Below, in pieces: positions 1 to 10,812 of a stretch of DNA of 64,000 nt. Origin of the DNA: Haemonchus contortus (lineage: Eukaryota; Nematoda; Chromadorea; Rhabditida; Trichostrongylidae); the NCBI GenBank assembly GCA_000469685.2, contig LS997567.1:1824743-1888742 (forward strand), read 5' to 3'. The notes under the pieces were generated by a model that was not told where the DNA came from, made no database searches, and saw only the letters and a list, made by a program, of their open reading frames with translations. A program made the position numbers and the translations under genes. Position 1 is the stretch's first letter, and every line of letters starts with the position of its first letter.

Positions 1-2540
1 GATATGTACCTCTACAAATAAACTGATTATACAAATACGGTGCAATTCCGAAAGAGCCGCTCTGTGGCTGTCAGTGATGTTAGAAAAAGCTGCTTTTCTG
101 GTTTCAAGCTGGAAAACAAACGTTCCATCACGTGCATGGGTACGATTTCTGAGGTGACCCAGACGGGTAATTTCCTTTTGGGGTTCCTTACTCTTGGGAA
201 TGTTCCTGTTTGACAGGAAATTGCTGACTGAAACGGCGAGATCTTCGACGCCTCCGACGCTGCTCCAACCTATAACTCCCAACCGCCTTTGATCTTGGCT
301 TTAATGGCCTGTTTAAACTACGCGCAAGATGAGCACGAGATCGGAGTCCACCTCGTCCACACGTAATTTTCTCCTCCCTCTAATGAAAATGCTCACTCCA
401 ATTACTCCTTGCAATTACTACTCCATTTTCATGAAATACCGTAGTCAGAAAACTATAGTTGCGAGTTCAGTCCATCACTCGCCTGTCGCCCTCCCTGCAT
501 CCGAAAACTTGATATTTTACTGCTAGGTAAAACGTCGTAATTGGATGTAAAATGATGCTACACTCAATAGCTTTCCTTGAGCAGTTTTAATTAACGGAAT
601 GCCTATCAGGGGAAGTCTAATTACTAGTTCAGCTGTTATGTTTGGTGGCTGTGGAGAGAAAGGCCTCTTGTTCGATGTTGAGAGCATCCACTTGTCTATA
701 ATGTACTTTCAATAGTAAAACATTTAAACAATAATGTTGAATGTGTTTGTCTGAACACTTTTGGAATGAAATTTACTTCAATAGCCAGCCTATCAACATT
801 TTCCGAGACCTCTTCGGCAAGTTCCAGCTCTTTCAGCTATTTTGCATTCTTTTAGTAGAGTTCATAGTCTTCTCCTCCTCTATACTCTAGTCTATAGCCC
901 AACTATGGTGGTCAGGTTGGAAGTAGGTAAGTAGGCACTTACTGGTCACAAGTACGACCTTCCTAAAGGTAGTAGCAAGTCTGCGGGCGAAGCTCTCGAA
1001 AGCGAATTGGGATAAAACTGAAGTTCCGTAGATTAGCCCATAATTAGGACTCCTCCACTGGGATTACTAACGAGTCCTCGCTCACACTCAGCTCAAATTC
1101 GTCTTCATTTACCAGTAACAATTCTCAAGATAAAATTTCGTATTCATACAACTCATTTTCCCTTCAGGACGTCACTAACGCTACCTAATCCCTACAATCA
1201 TACAGCCCTAGATGGTTGTTAAGCTTGGTCATGGACGTAGCGCTGCTCCATCTCCTTTCTGCCTCTTCTCGTCGCTGCTTCATACAATCAAATTAATAGA
1301 CCAAAAACGTTTCCGAACGTTTCCCGTCAGCTATCGCTGCCTTTCTCATTAAATTAAATTTTTCGGATGTATACATCTTGTTTCTGATCCTGATTCATTG
1401 TTCAAAGTCTAACTATTTCCATACTAATTCCTTCTGGTTGTTAGATACTTGACAGCGGTTGGGCACTCCAATTTTTATACCTCATTTCTGTTCTGTGACA
1501 AGGAATCAGTAGAATCCAAACCAATACACTTACTAGTATCTCCTTCACATCGCCCCTACTAAGTTTCTGAGGGTGAAGAACGGTTGGTGATTTCCTTCTT
1601 AATCAAAGAGAGCAATGTTGAAAGGATCCTTTTCTCAACCTCGCACCACCATAAGTTCAGCTTTTCGGAATGACCGTAAGGAGTTCAGCCCTACTTGATT
1701 TATTTACTTACTGCAGCGCATTTATTGCATTTACTCAATCAGTATAATCATGGTTTCACAGAATTTTCACAGAAATCACATCTTCATAGTTTTCAATAGA
1801 TTTCTGATTCAAAGTACCTGCTAGTAGCTACTAGTTCTTTGATGATATGTATCGACTTGCTGAATAGAGCATGCAACTCCAAGAAAGTACTGCATGTGGG
1901 TGTTTGCCCATTTAGAAGGAAGACGTATTCATGGAGTAATCCCAAATTTGATTACCGATGGCCCAGTCTCAATTTTCATTATTTCCATTTGGGTTCATTT
2001 AATCTCGGCCGTTGCTAAGACGATTCTCATGAACCCTTGAGGACGCTAATGATACCCAAAAACTTAATGTGAACCATCTCATTATAAGTTCGCCTTGTGG
2101 TTAATGACTTTTCTGATCCTTCTTGCGAAGTTTTTCGTTTTCTGTACTAGCACATCCTATGTAATTAGAAAAGCACAGCAGATTCAGCCCTTAGATTAAA
2201 CATTGCAACTACTTTGTTGCGAATACCGTACTCAGAAAGTAAACTTCAAATTTTGAAATGGCAGAACTTTCCGATCATATTGTGTACTGGCTGAGCACAT
2301 GCGATACGTGAGTGTAGGGATTACTTTTTTGTCATTTTTACTTTTAGCACATATTCAAAACATAAAGCTGAAACTTAGTAAATTTTTGCATAGGTAAAGA
2401 TGTTGCCATTGGAAACATGAGTAAGACAGCTAAGTATGTGCATAACGTTATTTATTTCTTACACAAATACCTCGTCGAAAAAGGAAGTTTCTGAACTTCA
2501 TTTCCTACCAGATTTCCAATTTACAACTCCAACTAAGGGA
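1..2540. other. Intergenic stretch, no gene recognised
   Basis: Reading frames here are short, lack family-like motifs and are not joined by convincing splice sites. The base composition is AT-rich with scattered short pyrimidine tracts. A distal exon of an unseen neighbouring gene cannot be excluded. Confidence 0.5.
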
Positions 2541-2825
2541 AGAGTTGGTATAGTGCCAGGTGCCGCACTATCACTCACACGATTAAGGGATCAAATCCCG
2601 TACCGATCTTGCCTAGGCAACTAAGCTTTCCATCTCACCTCGGTTGGCCAGCTGGTAACAAACTCGTCTGGGAGGATGACAACATCGAAATGAATATCGG
2701 TCGGCCATGTCAAGTCACTGTAAAGGCCACATATGTACGCATCGAAACGCCACGACAATTCTGAACCGAAGACAGATGCATGGCGCATTTTGCAAACTGG
2801 ATCGATCAACTTAATAGATTTTTTT
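2540..2825 (+). repeat. tRNA-headed SINE-like repeat, copy 1
   Basis: The first 70 bases look like a decayed tRNA. There is an A-box-like stretch near 2546 and a B-box/T-arm-like GGGATCAAATCCC near 2588. A body follows, starting with GGTTGGCCAGCTGGTAACAA and continuing through CTCGTCTGGGAGGATGA. The same order of head and body occurs at 8780-9205, and the body recurs in reverse at 5190-5430 and 8325-8450. A tRNA-like promoter plus a shared unrelated body is the hallmark of a SINE, but the family name is unknown to me and the ends are approximate. Confidence 0.55.
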
Positions 2826-5189
2826 GCTTCAATGCTGGTTAGTCCTTTTCTGCAACCCTATATTAGCCTCTAACCCCTTCACAAATACTAATAGCCACTT
2901 CTTTGGGTAGTTTCTTTAGTAACGTAACGTTCTTCGTAACGAGTATTACTCGAGTAAATTTTTTTACTAAACATCTGACAAACTCAACTTTTACTGACAT
3001 ACGACTTTCCTGCGGATATGCAATCTACGTCATGTTCCTCAGAAGAATGGAGCTTTCATTATTCGTTATTCTTATCCCTAACATTTTCCGGTTTCAAATA
3101 TATACATACATACCATATAATATAACTTGTAGCTCAGACTATAAGAACTACCGTTTAAGTATTTTTCGATCTTTGCCGCCACAAAATCCTTCGAGGAACG
3201 TAGAATTACTGATGTGAGGGTTACGTAGGAGCTATAGAGCATGCTACTGCACTTGAGTAATTTAGATTAGTTCAGGTCTTGAATTTCCCTTTTTTTAAGC
3301 TTCGCAAGTTGGCGCAATACTTGTCTGGTCGGAAAAAAGTAAATGTTCGAAAAAGGTTAGGTTTCTGATAGCCATTTGGAGGCAAAATGAGCTTTGGCGA
3401 TTCTCAGGAACTTGCAGAAGCGCAATGTGCAGCTCGGCTGGAAATATTACCACGACCACTTTATCCTTTAATTCTCTTACAAATGAAAAACTCATTTTGA
3501 TTTATAGATACCCCACGCTGACTATAGAACCTTCAAAAACTCCGTTCTGGACTAGGCTTATACAAGTAAGTGTTCCGTTGTTGACTACCACCTATCTCAA
3601 TTTCCGACTTCTCTTCTTCTCACGACGCTCAGAAGTAAAGAATAAAGAGTAAATAAATAATAGTACTACAATATGAAAAACAATATAATTTTGTCTATGG
3701 CCTCATTACAAAAACGAATTCATGATCCATTTTAATAGAAAACAGAAAAAACAGAAAATATTGATAAAACGGAAAGTTAGTCGAAAAGCCCTCAGCGTTC
3801 AACATTGTCAGGAAGAAACGCTTACTGTTGAAGGGCAAGGTAAAGAGAACCGTGATAAACAGCCAAAACTCCTACAACTTGTAAGCATGGATACCAACAG
3901 CAACTGCGACCACCCACTGAACTATTGCTCTCCATCTACAGTAACTTCTAGCGCCAATATGTAGCGTATCGAAAATGGTCCGCAATCTTGTCAGGCAATC
4001 AACTAATTGCCCACTCTCATGTTTTTTCTTGCTGAGCTGGATTGACATGTCCCAAGAATAACTTGAAACTTATTGTAAGTAACTTCAGTAGCTCACTTTT
4101 TGGATCGGTGTCAAACATTCGGGGAGGATGGCTTTGTTTCGAGATCGCCTAGTGGTGAACTTCATTCCGATTTAACAGTTACTCGACAGTCAACCAGTAC
4201 GGTCTGTAATTGTTCCTTACTTATGTGCTTTACTTCTGAAATAGTAAGTTTCCAGTTTAATAGTAGAAGGCGCTGCCAATACTATTCGGGTGGAGCACTA
4301 AATTAACAAGTGCTTACTAGTTCTTCGAGCGGCTAGAGTACGTAGCCCCTTTCATATTGGACGGCGTACGGCATTGAAAAAATATAATTAAATTTAATTA
4401 GGAGACACTTCATTTTCAGCCCCTTTCAGCCAGCTGACTCGGGAAACCCAAACTTTTTAAGTGATACTTGGTTGACATAATTTGATCACAACTTGTTACA
4501 AATTCATTTGAAGTATATTATCAGTATCTAGGTGAATCCTCAGACTACCTTCAGCTGATCGTTGTTTTCTTGACAACTAAATTGATTGAAAAGTTTAGTA
4601 ACTATTAAAGAGGAGAAGCTATTTCCTAAATGTGTAATAGCGCTCCTCAGCTTTTGGCCGATTGAAATTCGATGGCAATATCATCACCTCTATATCCCAA
4701 TATTTATTCCGTTCTAAATTCTACGTGGCTCCCACGGTCCCCTCTTCAGTAATTTTAATTTTGAACATAACGAACGTAAAAGAGCTCATTTATTCTTTAC
4801 TCCAATTTCGAGCAGGTTTTTTCATCAGGCTCTTTCATGAGAGGCAGAAGATATTGGTTTTCATCTCGGCTACAAGGAGGTTCATCCATGCCGATTTCAA
4901 GCCATAGCCCTGGACAGGGTAGTCACTCCCTGCTCTCAGACTTTTCTTAAAAACCCCGCTTTCAGATAACCGTTTTAAGCATCTCCAAAAAAATTTTTAT
5001 CTATCATTGTGTTTTTAACAATGATCGATTTTCGAAAAACTAATTAATTGGGAACACCAATTTTTTTCGAAACAGTTTCCACATGTAGGGAGGTAGAGAG
5101 CTTTTTAATGAATTTATTCAAGTATTACGTAAATCGATGCAACGCTGGGAAGAGGCAAAGGATTAAGTTTTGAACCTTAAGCAATCCCG
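2826..5189. other. Intergenic stretch, no gene recognised
   Basis: The longest frames are 104 aa or less, hydrophobic or low in complexity, and not flanked by a consistent splice pattern. No RNA gene or mobile element was recognised. Confidence 0.5.
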
Positions 5190-5430
5190 TTTCAGGATGC
5201 GCCCCGCATTCGACTTCCATTCAGAATCGCGGCGGCGTATTGAATGCGTATGTGACCTATACAATGACTTGCGGTGGCCAGCCCCTGTACAAATCAGTGC
5301 TTTTATCCCACCCAGAAGAGTCTGGTACCAATTAACCGGCTCCAGAAGATGGAAATCTCGGTTGGCTTAAGCAGATATCGATTCCAAAGTTCTATCCTCG
5401 GACCGGGCGTATCTGATGGTAAACCACTTT
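5190..5430 (-). repeat. SINE-like repeat, copy 2 (reverse)
   Basis: Read on the minus strand, this matches the body of the repeat at 8850-9180. Shared landmarks are the 'ggtaccagactcttctgggtggg' region, then the stretch ending ACGCATTCAATACGCC, then ATTCTGAATGGAAG. It shows the uninterrupted site into which the palindrome at 8985 inserted in another copy. The tRNA-like head is badly eroded. Ends are approximate. Confidence 0.5.
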
Positions 5431-8324
5431 GTTCCTAAGCACTATCGGTATCGAAATTATTTCTTATTTGGCTAAAACTAGCATTTACATCGAAACGAAC
5501 AAACAAAATGGGGCTCAAGTTTCATTTCTTCACGTTGTGCTGTTCATTTCCCTAATTCAATTCCGACAATGACGAGAAGCAAGGCATCTCGACGATGTCA
5601 TGCCCTTTGCTGTCGTCCCTGCCATTTCAAAATTTGTTCACCTGAATTACTTTTTTTACAACTTAACTTTGAGCTCTCTCTTCTCTCAAAATTCCTTGAA
5701 ATCTTGAAACTTTTAATCTCCTTTTCTGGTCAGTTTTCGGGTTCTATATTCAGTGTTTTGTCACACTTCTCCATGGTTACATATCCAAGAACTTTTTTGG
5801 CAAGTTATCCTAATATATGAAAGGACTCAGCGAACCATGGTAATAAATGTATAGGTTCCAAGCAGGGTCATTTTGTAGGCCTTACCTATAGTGCTTTACC
5901 ATATTCAAAGGTAATTTGGATTTTTTTACAGTATGAGAATTAATGTTATACGGTAAAGAAGAAGTAAAAAATAAAATCAAATAAAATTAGTTATTGGATA
6001 AAAATATATAATCATTTGTCATTATTTGTATGCTCATTTATTTTTAACCATGCCTTCACCCTTCCTGAATCAGTATCCAAATTCGAGCAGAAATTGTTCG
6101 CCCATATAAGCATTTGCTTACTATTTTATTTGTTGAATGAGCACTTGACCTTATTTACTTATCTACCTGTTTATTTACATTCTTTTATAGACCACTACAT
6201 TTCAAGACCTAACATACATAAAAAAAAATAAATCAATAGAGTCGATCGAATCCGAAGTTTGACGGGGCAGCTATGCAGTTTTTTAGCTGAACGAACCAAA
6301 CCAGAACTTCTATCTAAGCCCCCCCCCCTTTTCTTCATCACATTACTATTGATTGACCACCACTATTGACTGGTCAACATCCTTCTTTGAGGTAATGGCT
6401 GTTACGGTAACAGTAAAAATGCGATACAGAAAACCAGAGCTGATTTATATTTGCTTGAATTATTCTGAAATATATTTAATGTGCTACCGTGAATACAGCA
6501 AAGAAAATGTAGACCTGTTATCATATTCACATAATTTCCGGTCATAATCTTCTCATTGCATATTTATGGACACGAAAATGCAGTAAAGTTCCTCTTTCCA
6601 ACTAGTAACTAAGAAGTAATACCTTCGACTTTGCCCTTTTCCCCTTTGCTATGTACTTACTGAATCGTCGACAAATGTAACAATCATTTTTGCCATCTGC
6701 TACGATCGCTCAATTTAGGCATAAATATCAAATGATACCTTTTAATAAACCCGACTTACTTTTTTGCCAGGAGACGTACGGGGCCGCTGAAATTTGCTTT
6801 GAAAAATTGCTCGCTAAAATTTTCAACGGAATCCAGAGCATCAAACTTTCCAGCATCGTTTGGGACCTAAAAATCCTAACAAAATGAAAAATGTAAAGAT
6901 CTGTAATCAAACTTGTAAAACCTACACAGATTAGTAAAAACGGGGGCTCTTGACGTGAATGAACGTTTGTCCAATCGACAGACTGCCTATCGAGTTACTT
7001 AGCCATGATAGATCAAAATTAATGTTTTGATCAAGTGACCCATCCGGGAATGTGAATGTGGGACGATTTTTCCTTCCGATTTTTGAAATTCTCATTTGAT
7101 CCATTCTCGGGTGTTACCACTTTCATTCATTGAGCCGGACAAAGCCACTTTGACATCGAAATGCCAGCGTAAATGAGATTTTCGAAGAAAAGAGGGGTAG
7201 CTGAGAGGCATACGCTCCTTACGAAGAGATCTCCACCTCATATTCTTTTCTCCATCTTCTCCATTTTCTCATTTGCTTCTCCTCATGATTACTTTTTAAT
7301 CAGCTCTGCGGTATTTTTTACTAAAAAAATCGAGATGGCCCCATTTCTAAGGCAACCTCACGAGATTGCTCATAAAATTGATAATATAATTTTTTTCCAA
7401 TTTCATTCTCAATTCACGAGGTTTTCTACAGATACCCAACCCCCTTCCCCCTCATCAAGGGCAGAGGAGAGCAAAGGCTATACATACATATATGGCAAGT
7501 TTATGTACACGGATTCCGCTCCAACTTACTAGTTCTTTAACTCAGGGAGGATGTATCGGTACCCATCCGTTTAGAAGATGAATAACGTAAATTTGTACAA
7601 TAACTGACCTGATATACCGCTAAGCGAATCACTTAGACGTCTGCTTTTCCGAGAGAAGACCAAGTACATGGCGCAACTGTGGAGAGATGGCCGCGGACTA
7701 CGCGTTTTTTTGCCACTCCTTCCAACATATACAACCGGATTCAATTCAAATTCATTTTCCGTTCATCTCAGAGGACACACCACGTTTATTCCGTGATAGA
7801 GCTGTATGAGAAACAGCTGATTCAAAAGTACCTTCGAGGAAACCATCATCAATCTTCTCCTTTCCAATGAAATCCAGGAAGAGGCGACGTTCATGAGAAA
7901 CGTATGGATTCCATATGGTCTCTCGTAGAAAAGTAGGACCAGATTAGCTCTTAAAATTCACCAAATTTAATTGATCCCTGCAGTTAGACATTATTTACAC
8001 GAACTTTTTCTTCCATATCCATTGCTGGTCCGATCCATACCGAGTTTCAACTTGTAACGAACATTGAATTACGGGCGTAATCTTTGATTTTTCTTGTGTC
8101 TGTCCACTTATCGGATCACATTTATTCCAGAGAATACTGCCCACTGTTTGACGTCGAATGCTGAACGGGGTGTTATTTATTGCCTTCACATTTGCACACT
8201 ACATCGTCGGCTATCAAGGTTTGCAGAACTTTTTTTGGGGGTAAAACATGCTGACATCCAGGATCGAATGGTAAATAAATTAGAAAGCAAATAACTAATT
8301 TTTCAGCATTAATCATTCCCGTTC
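5431..8324. other. Intergenic stretch, no gene recognised
   Basis: This is AT-rich sequence with a C run near 6322 and short unsupported frames, the longest being 119 aa at 7173-7532. That frame has a Ser/Phe/His-rich composition and no recognisable motif. Nothing here could be tied to a gene. Confidence 0.5.
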
Positions 8325-8450
8325 TCGGGATGCCCCATGCACTAGATTTCCAAATAGAATGTAGAAGTGTTTGAGTGGTGAGTTTCGGTGGTCAGGCAAT
8401 GTACAAGTCATTGCTTTTATCCTTGGCCCGAAAAGGATGGGAGGCTAATT
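8325..8450 (-). repeat. SINE-like repeat, partial copy 3 (reverse)
   Basis: The segment 'ggtcaggcaatgtacaagtc' followed by 'attgcttttatcct' corresponds, with many mismatches, to the copy at 5190-5430 (also seen in reverse on the plus strand). Only part of the body is present. Confidence 0.4.
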
Positions 8451-8779
8451 TGGCCCAGACGGATGTCAATTCCAGATTCAATTTTCGGAGTACACGTGCG
8501 ATACTGCGGCACTTTGCACTACACCACACCCTCTCCAATAATTTAATTAAATTTACTTGTTAACTTACATATGGGCTGGACAGTGGTCTACTAAAGTGCG
8601 TTATTCGACCCTGCATCATCGAACTGGTTCCACGCTTTTCAGAGTTCTCATAGGATTTCTCGGTTAAGGTGGGATCCATCAACTCAGAATACGTTCTGGG
8701 TTATACAAGTTACATAAGTTACATTTCTTGAATTCTAATTCAATTTTTTTCAATGTAAACCTCAAAATAGGATGGAGGA

Positions 8780-9205
8780 GGTGTAGTGGCAAGTGGCGTA
8801 CTTCACTCACGATGTTCACAGGTTCGAACCCTGTATTGATATCCGCCTAGACCAGCCAAGCGTTCCGTTCCTCCTGGGTTGGCTAATTGGTAAAATTGGT
8901 AATAGACTCGTCTGGGAGGATAAAAGCACTGACTTGAACATCGGCTGGCCACCGCAAGGCTACATACGCATTCAATACGCCACTGGCATCTTTCATAGTC
9001 CACGACCGGTCGCGCGACCAGTCGCTAGCGACTGGCGACCTGTCGGGACCCATCTCACGAGCGACCGGTCGCGCGACAGGTCGCCAGTCGCTAGCGACCG
9101 GTCGTGGACTATGAAAGATGCCACTACGATTCTGAATGGAAGCCGGATGCGTGGGCGCATCCCTCCAACGAAATCGATTAACGCCCCAGGACTTTATTAA
9201 GACTT
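8780..9205 (+). repeat. tRNA-headed SINE-like repeat, copy 4, interrupted
   Basis: The head near 8786-8840 contains an A-box-like TAGTGGCAAGTGG and a near-perfect tRNA T-arm (ACAGG-TTCGAAC-CCTGT). The body follows with GTCTGGGAGGATAAAAGC and ends near GGATGCGTGGGCGCATCC. A 138-base palindromic element at 8985-9122 splits the body. Removing that element restores continuity with copies 1 and 2. The intact T-arm suggests this is the least decayed copy. Confidence 0.6.
8985..9122. mobile_element. GC-rich palindromic insertion (MITE-like)
   Basis: The element starts GGCATCTTTCATAGTCCACG and ends with the exact reverse complement. It is flanked by ACT on both sides (8982-8984 and 9123-9125), consistent with a 3-base target duplication. 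The interior is built from repeats of GCGACCGGTCGC and CAGTCGCTAGCGACTGG, so most of the length can fold into one hairpin. It encodes nothing and is far richer in GC than its surroundings. It interrupts a SINE-like repeat, which proves it arrived later. Confidence 0.75.
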
Positions 9206-10365
9206 TATCCTGAATCTAGGATAGACGTTAAAAACATTGCGACTCCCCCTAAAACCTTCAAATCACCTTGCACAGGCTTGCAGAATTCGTTTGACCTCAC
9301 ACAACTAATAACTTTTTGGAAATACATATAAGGAACTTTCGAATCCGTTGATAGATCCCTAGTAGTACGTCTCCAGACTTAATTACGGGACCAAAAAATG
9401 GGAAACTAGAATGCAGAGAATTTGAGAGTGCTGTCATTTTTGAGTGGCATTGCATTGCTTTTCCGGCACCACCTTTTTTCAAGCTCAGATTTTCAAGTTC
9501 GCCTTCATGACAATAACGCGCTCTACTAAAATCTATAGTAAACAATAGCACGGAGTGCAACTTCTGAAAGTAGAATGAGGACACAGGAATTAGAGGCAGG
9601 GTTGCGTAAACGTGCTTAATTTCGATTGGGACGCGGATTTGTCGCGTTAGGCGAGCGACAAAACCGCGCGGTCAGTGCGACGGACCACTCGCTATTTTAA
9701 GAATCATTCTACCGCACAGACACGCTGCTTTTAGGACGGTGCCCCTCTCTGCCAAGAAGCACGCACTCTAGTGCAGAGGCTGTTAGGGTAAAGTGAAGTC
9801 CGCCATGACATAAAATCCCCGCCCCCGCTCCACTCTTTAACTACTAATTGAATCAAAAGTCATCGGGAAGCTTTGAGAGTCACTAAAAAGTCAACTAATG
9901 CTATGTAACGGATATTAGAAAAAATGAGAAGATGACTCTTCAAAGTTCATATTATTGTTTCAGGACCGTCAAATCGGCTTACACGACATTTACTAAAACA
10001 GCATGAGAAGTAAGTCGAATGTGTTTTGTGCTATGTCGCATCACAATGATTCCTTCGCTTCCTCCACCAGAAATTTGTTAGTTGTCACAAAAAAAATAAA
10101 AACCTATTCTTTGGACGTCGTCCGCTTGAGTAATGATAACCTTGTAACCCTAAATAACCCTTGAAGAAGCTACATTTCTAGAAAAACCCGGAAAGAGGAA
10201 AAGGGCCACAAAACATTCGCTGATTGAGAGTAGAGAACGAAAAACATGCACTTAAGCACCGAAAGCACTATGTGTCATTCACATCTAAAACCGGAATTTG
10301 AAATCCCCTCCATGTCTCGAGTATTAGGGAGCCTTCCTGATCACAATATCATAAAGCAAAAATCC
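9206..10365. other. Intergenic stretch, no gene recognised
   Basis: A GC-richer patch at about 9630-9800 contains short inverted motifs around GCGACAAAACCGCGCGG and may be another decayed repeat. No exon with acceptable splice sites was found. The missing 5' exon(s) of the channel gene at 10813 could lie here. Confidence 0.4.
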
Positions 10366-10438
10366 CGACCCTGGTGGGACTCGAACCCACAGTCTTCGGA
10401 TCCGGAGTCCGACGCCTTATCCATTAGGCCACAGGGCC
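10366..10438 (-). tRNA. tRNA-Arg(CCG)
   Basis: On the minus strand the 73 bases fold as a standard cloverleaf. The acceptor stem pairs GGCCCTG with CAGGGTC, with one G-U pair. The D-arm is GCC..GGC, the anticodon arm is TCGGA/TCCGA around loop CTCCGGA, and the T-arm GTGGG-TTCGAGT-CCCAC is perfect. The anticodon CCG reads the Arg codon CGG. The internal A and B boxes are intact and there is no intron. The discriminator base is G and CCA is not encoded, as is usual in eukaryotes. Confidence 0.95.
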
Positions 10439-10812
10439 ACTTGATCTGTTTGTAATTGATGTTATCTAAGTGCTGAAGTTACAAAAATGAATTTAGCGCA
10501 GATACCTTTTTAAGGCTACTAGTTCCATGCTATTCACATTACTACTAGGTATCCGAGTAGGTACGTCCCATTCGCGCAATAAGTAAACTGGACTACCCGC
10601 TGCTGCTCCCAAGGAGCTTTCTAGTGGCCCAATCGCTTCGCGGGGGTTCTTATTTGAGGGGAAACTTTTACATTTTGAGCTTCTGTTGAAAATGACTTAC
10701 AATTTCTTACCACCCGCTGTCTTAGTAAATTAAGCATTTGCATGTTCTCGTGATTACTTACCTACAATCATTTTTTCATAATCCAAAGTGTTTAAAAGAA
10801 GTTGTTATTCAG

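Noticed and set aside
7173..7532. 119-codon plus-strand frame
   Set aside because: Low-complexity Ser/Phe/His-rich composition, no motif and no splice context in AT-rich DNA.
10246..10455. 69-codon plus-strand frame containing WWDSNPQSSDPESDALSIRP
   Set aside because: It is the antisense translation of the tRNA-Arg gene at 10366-10438, a well-known false protein.
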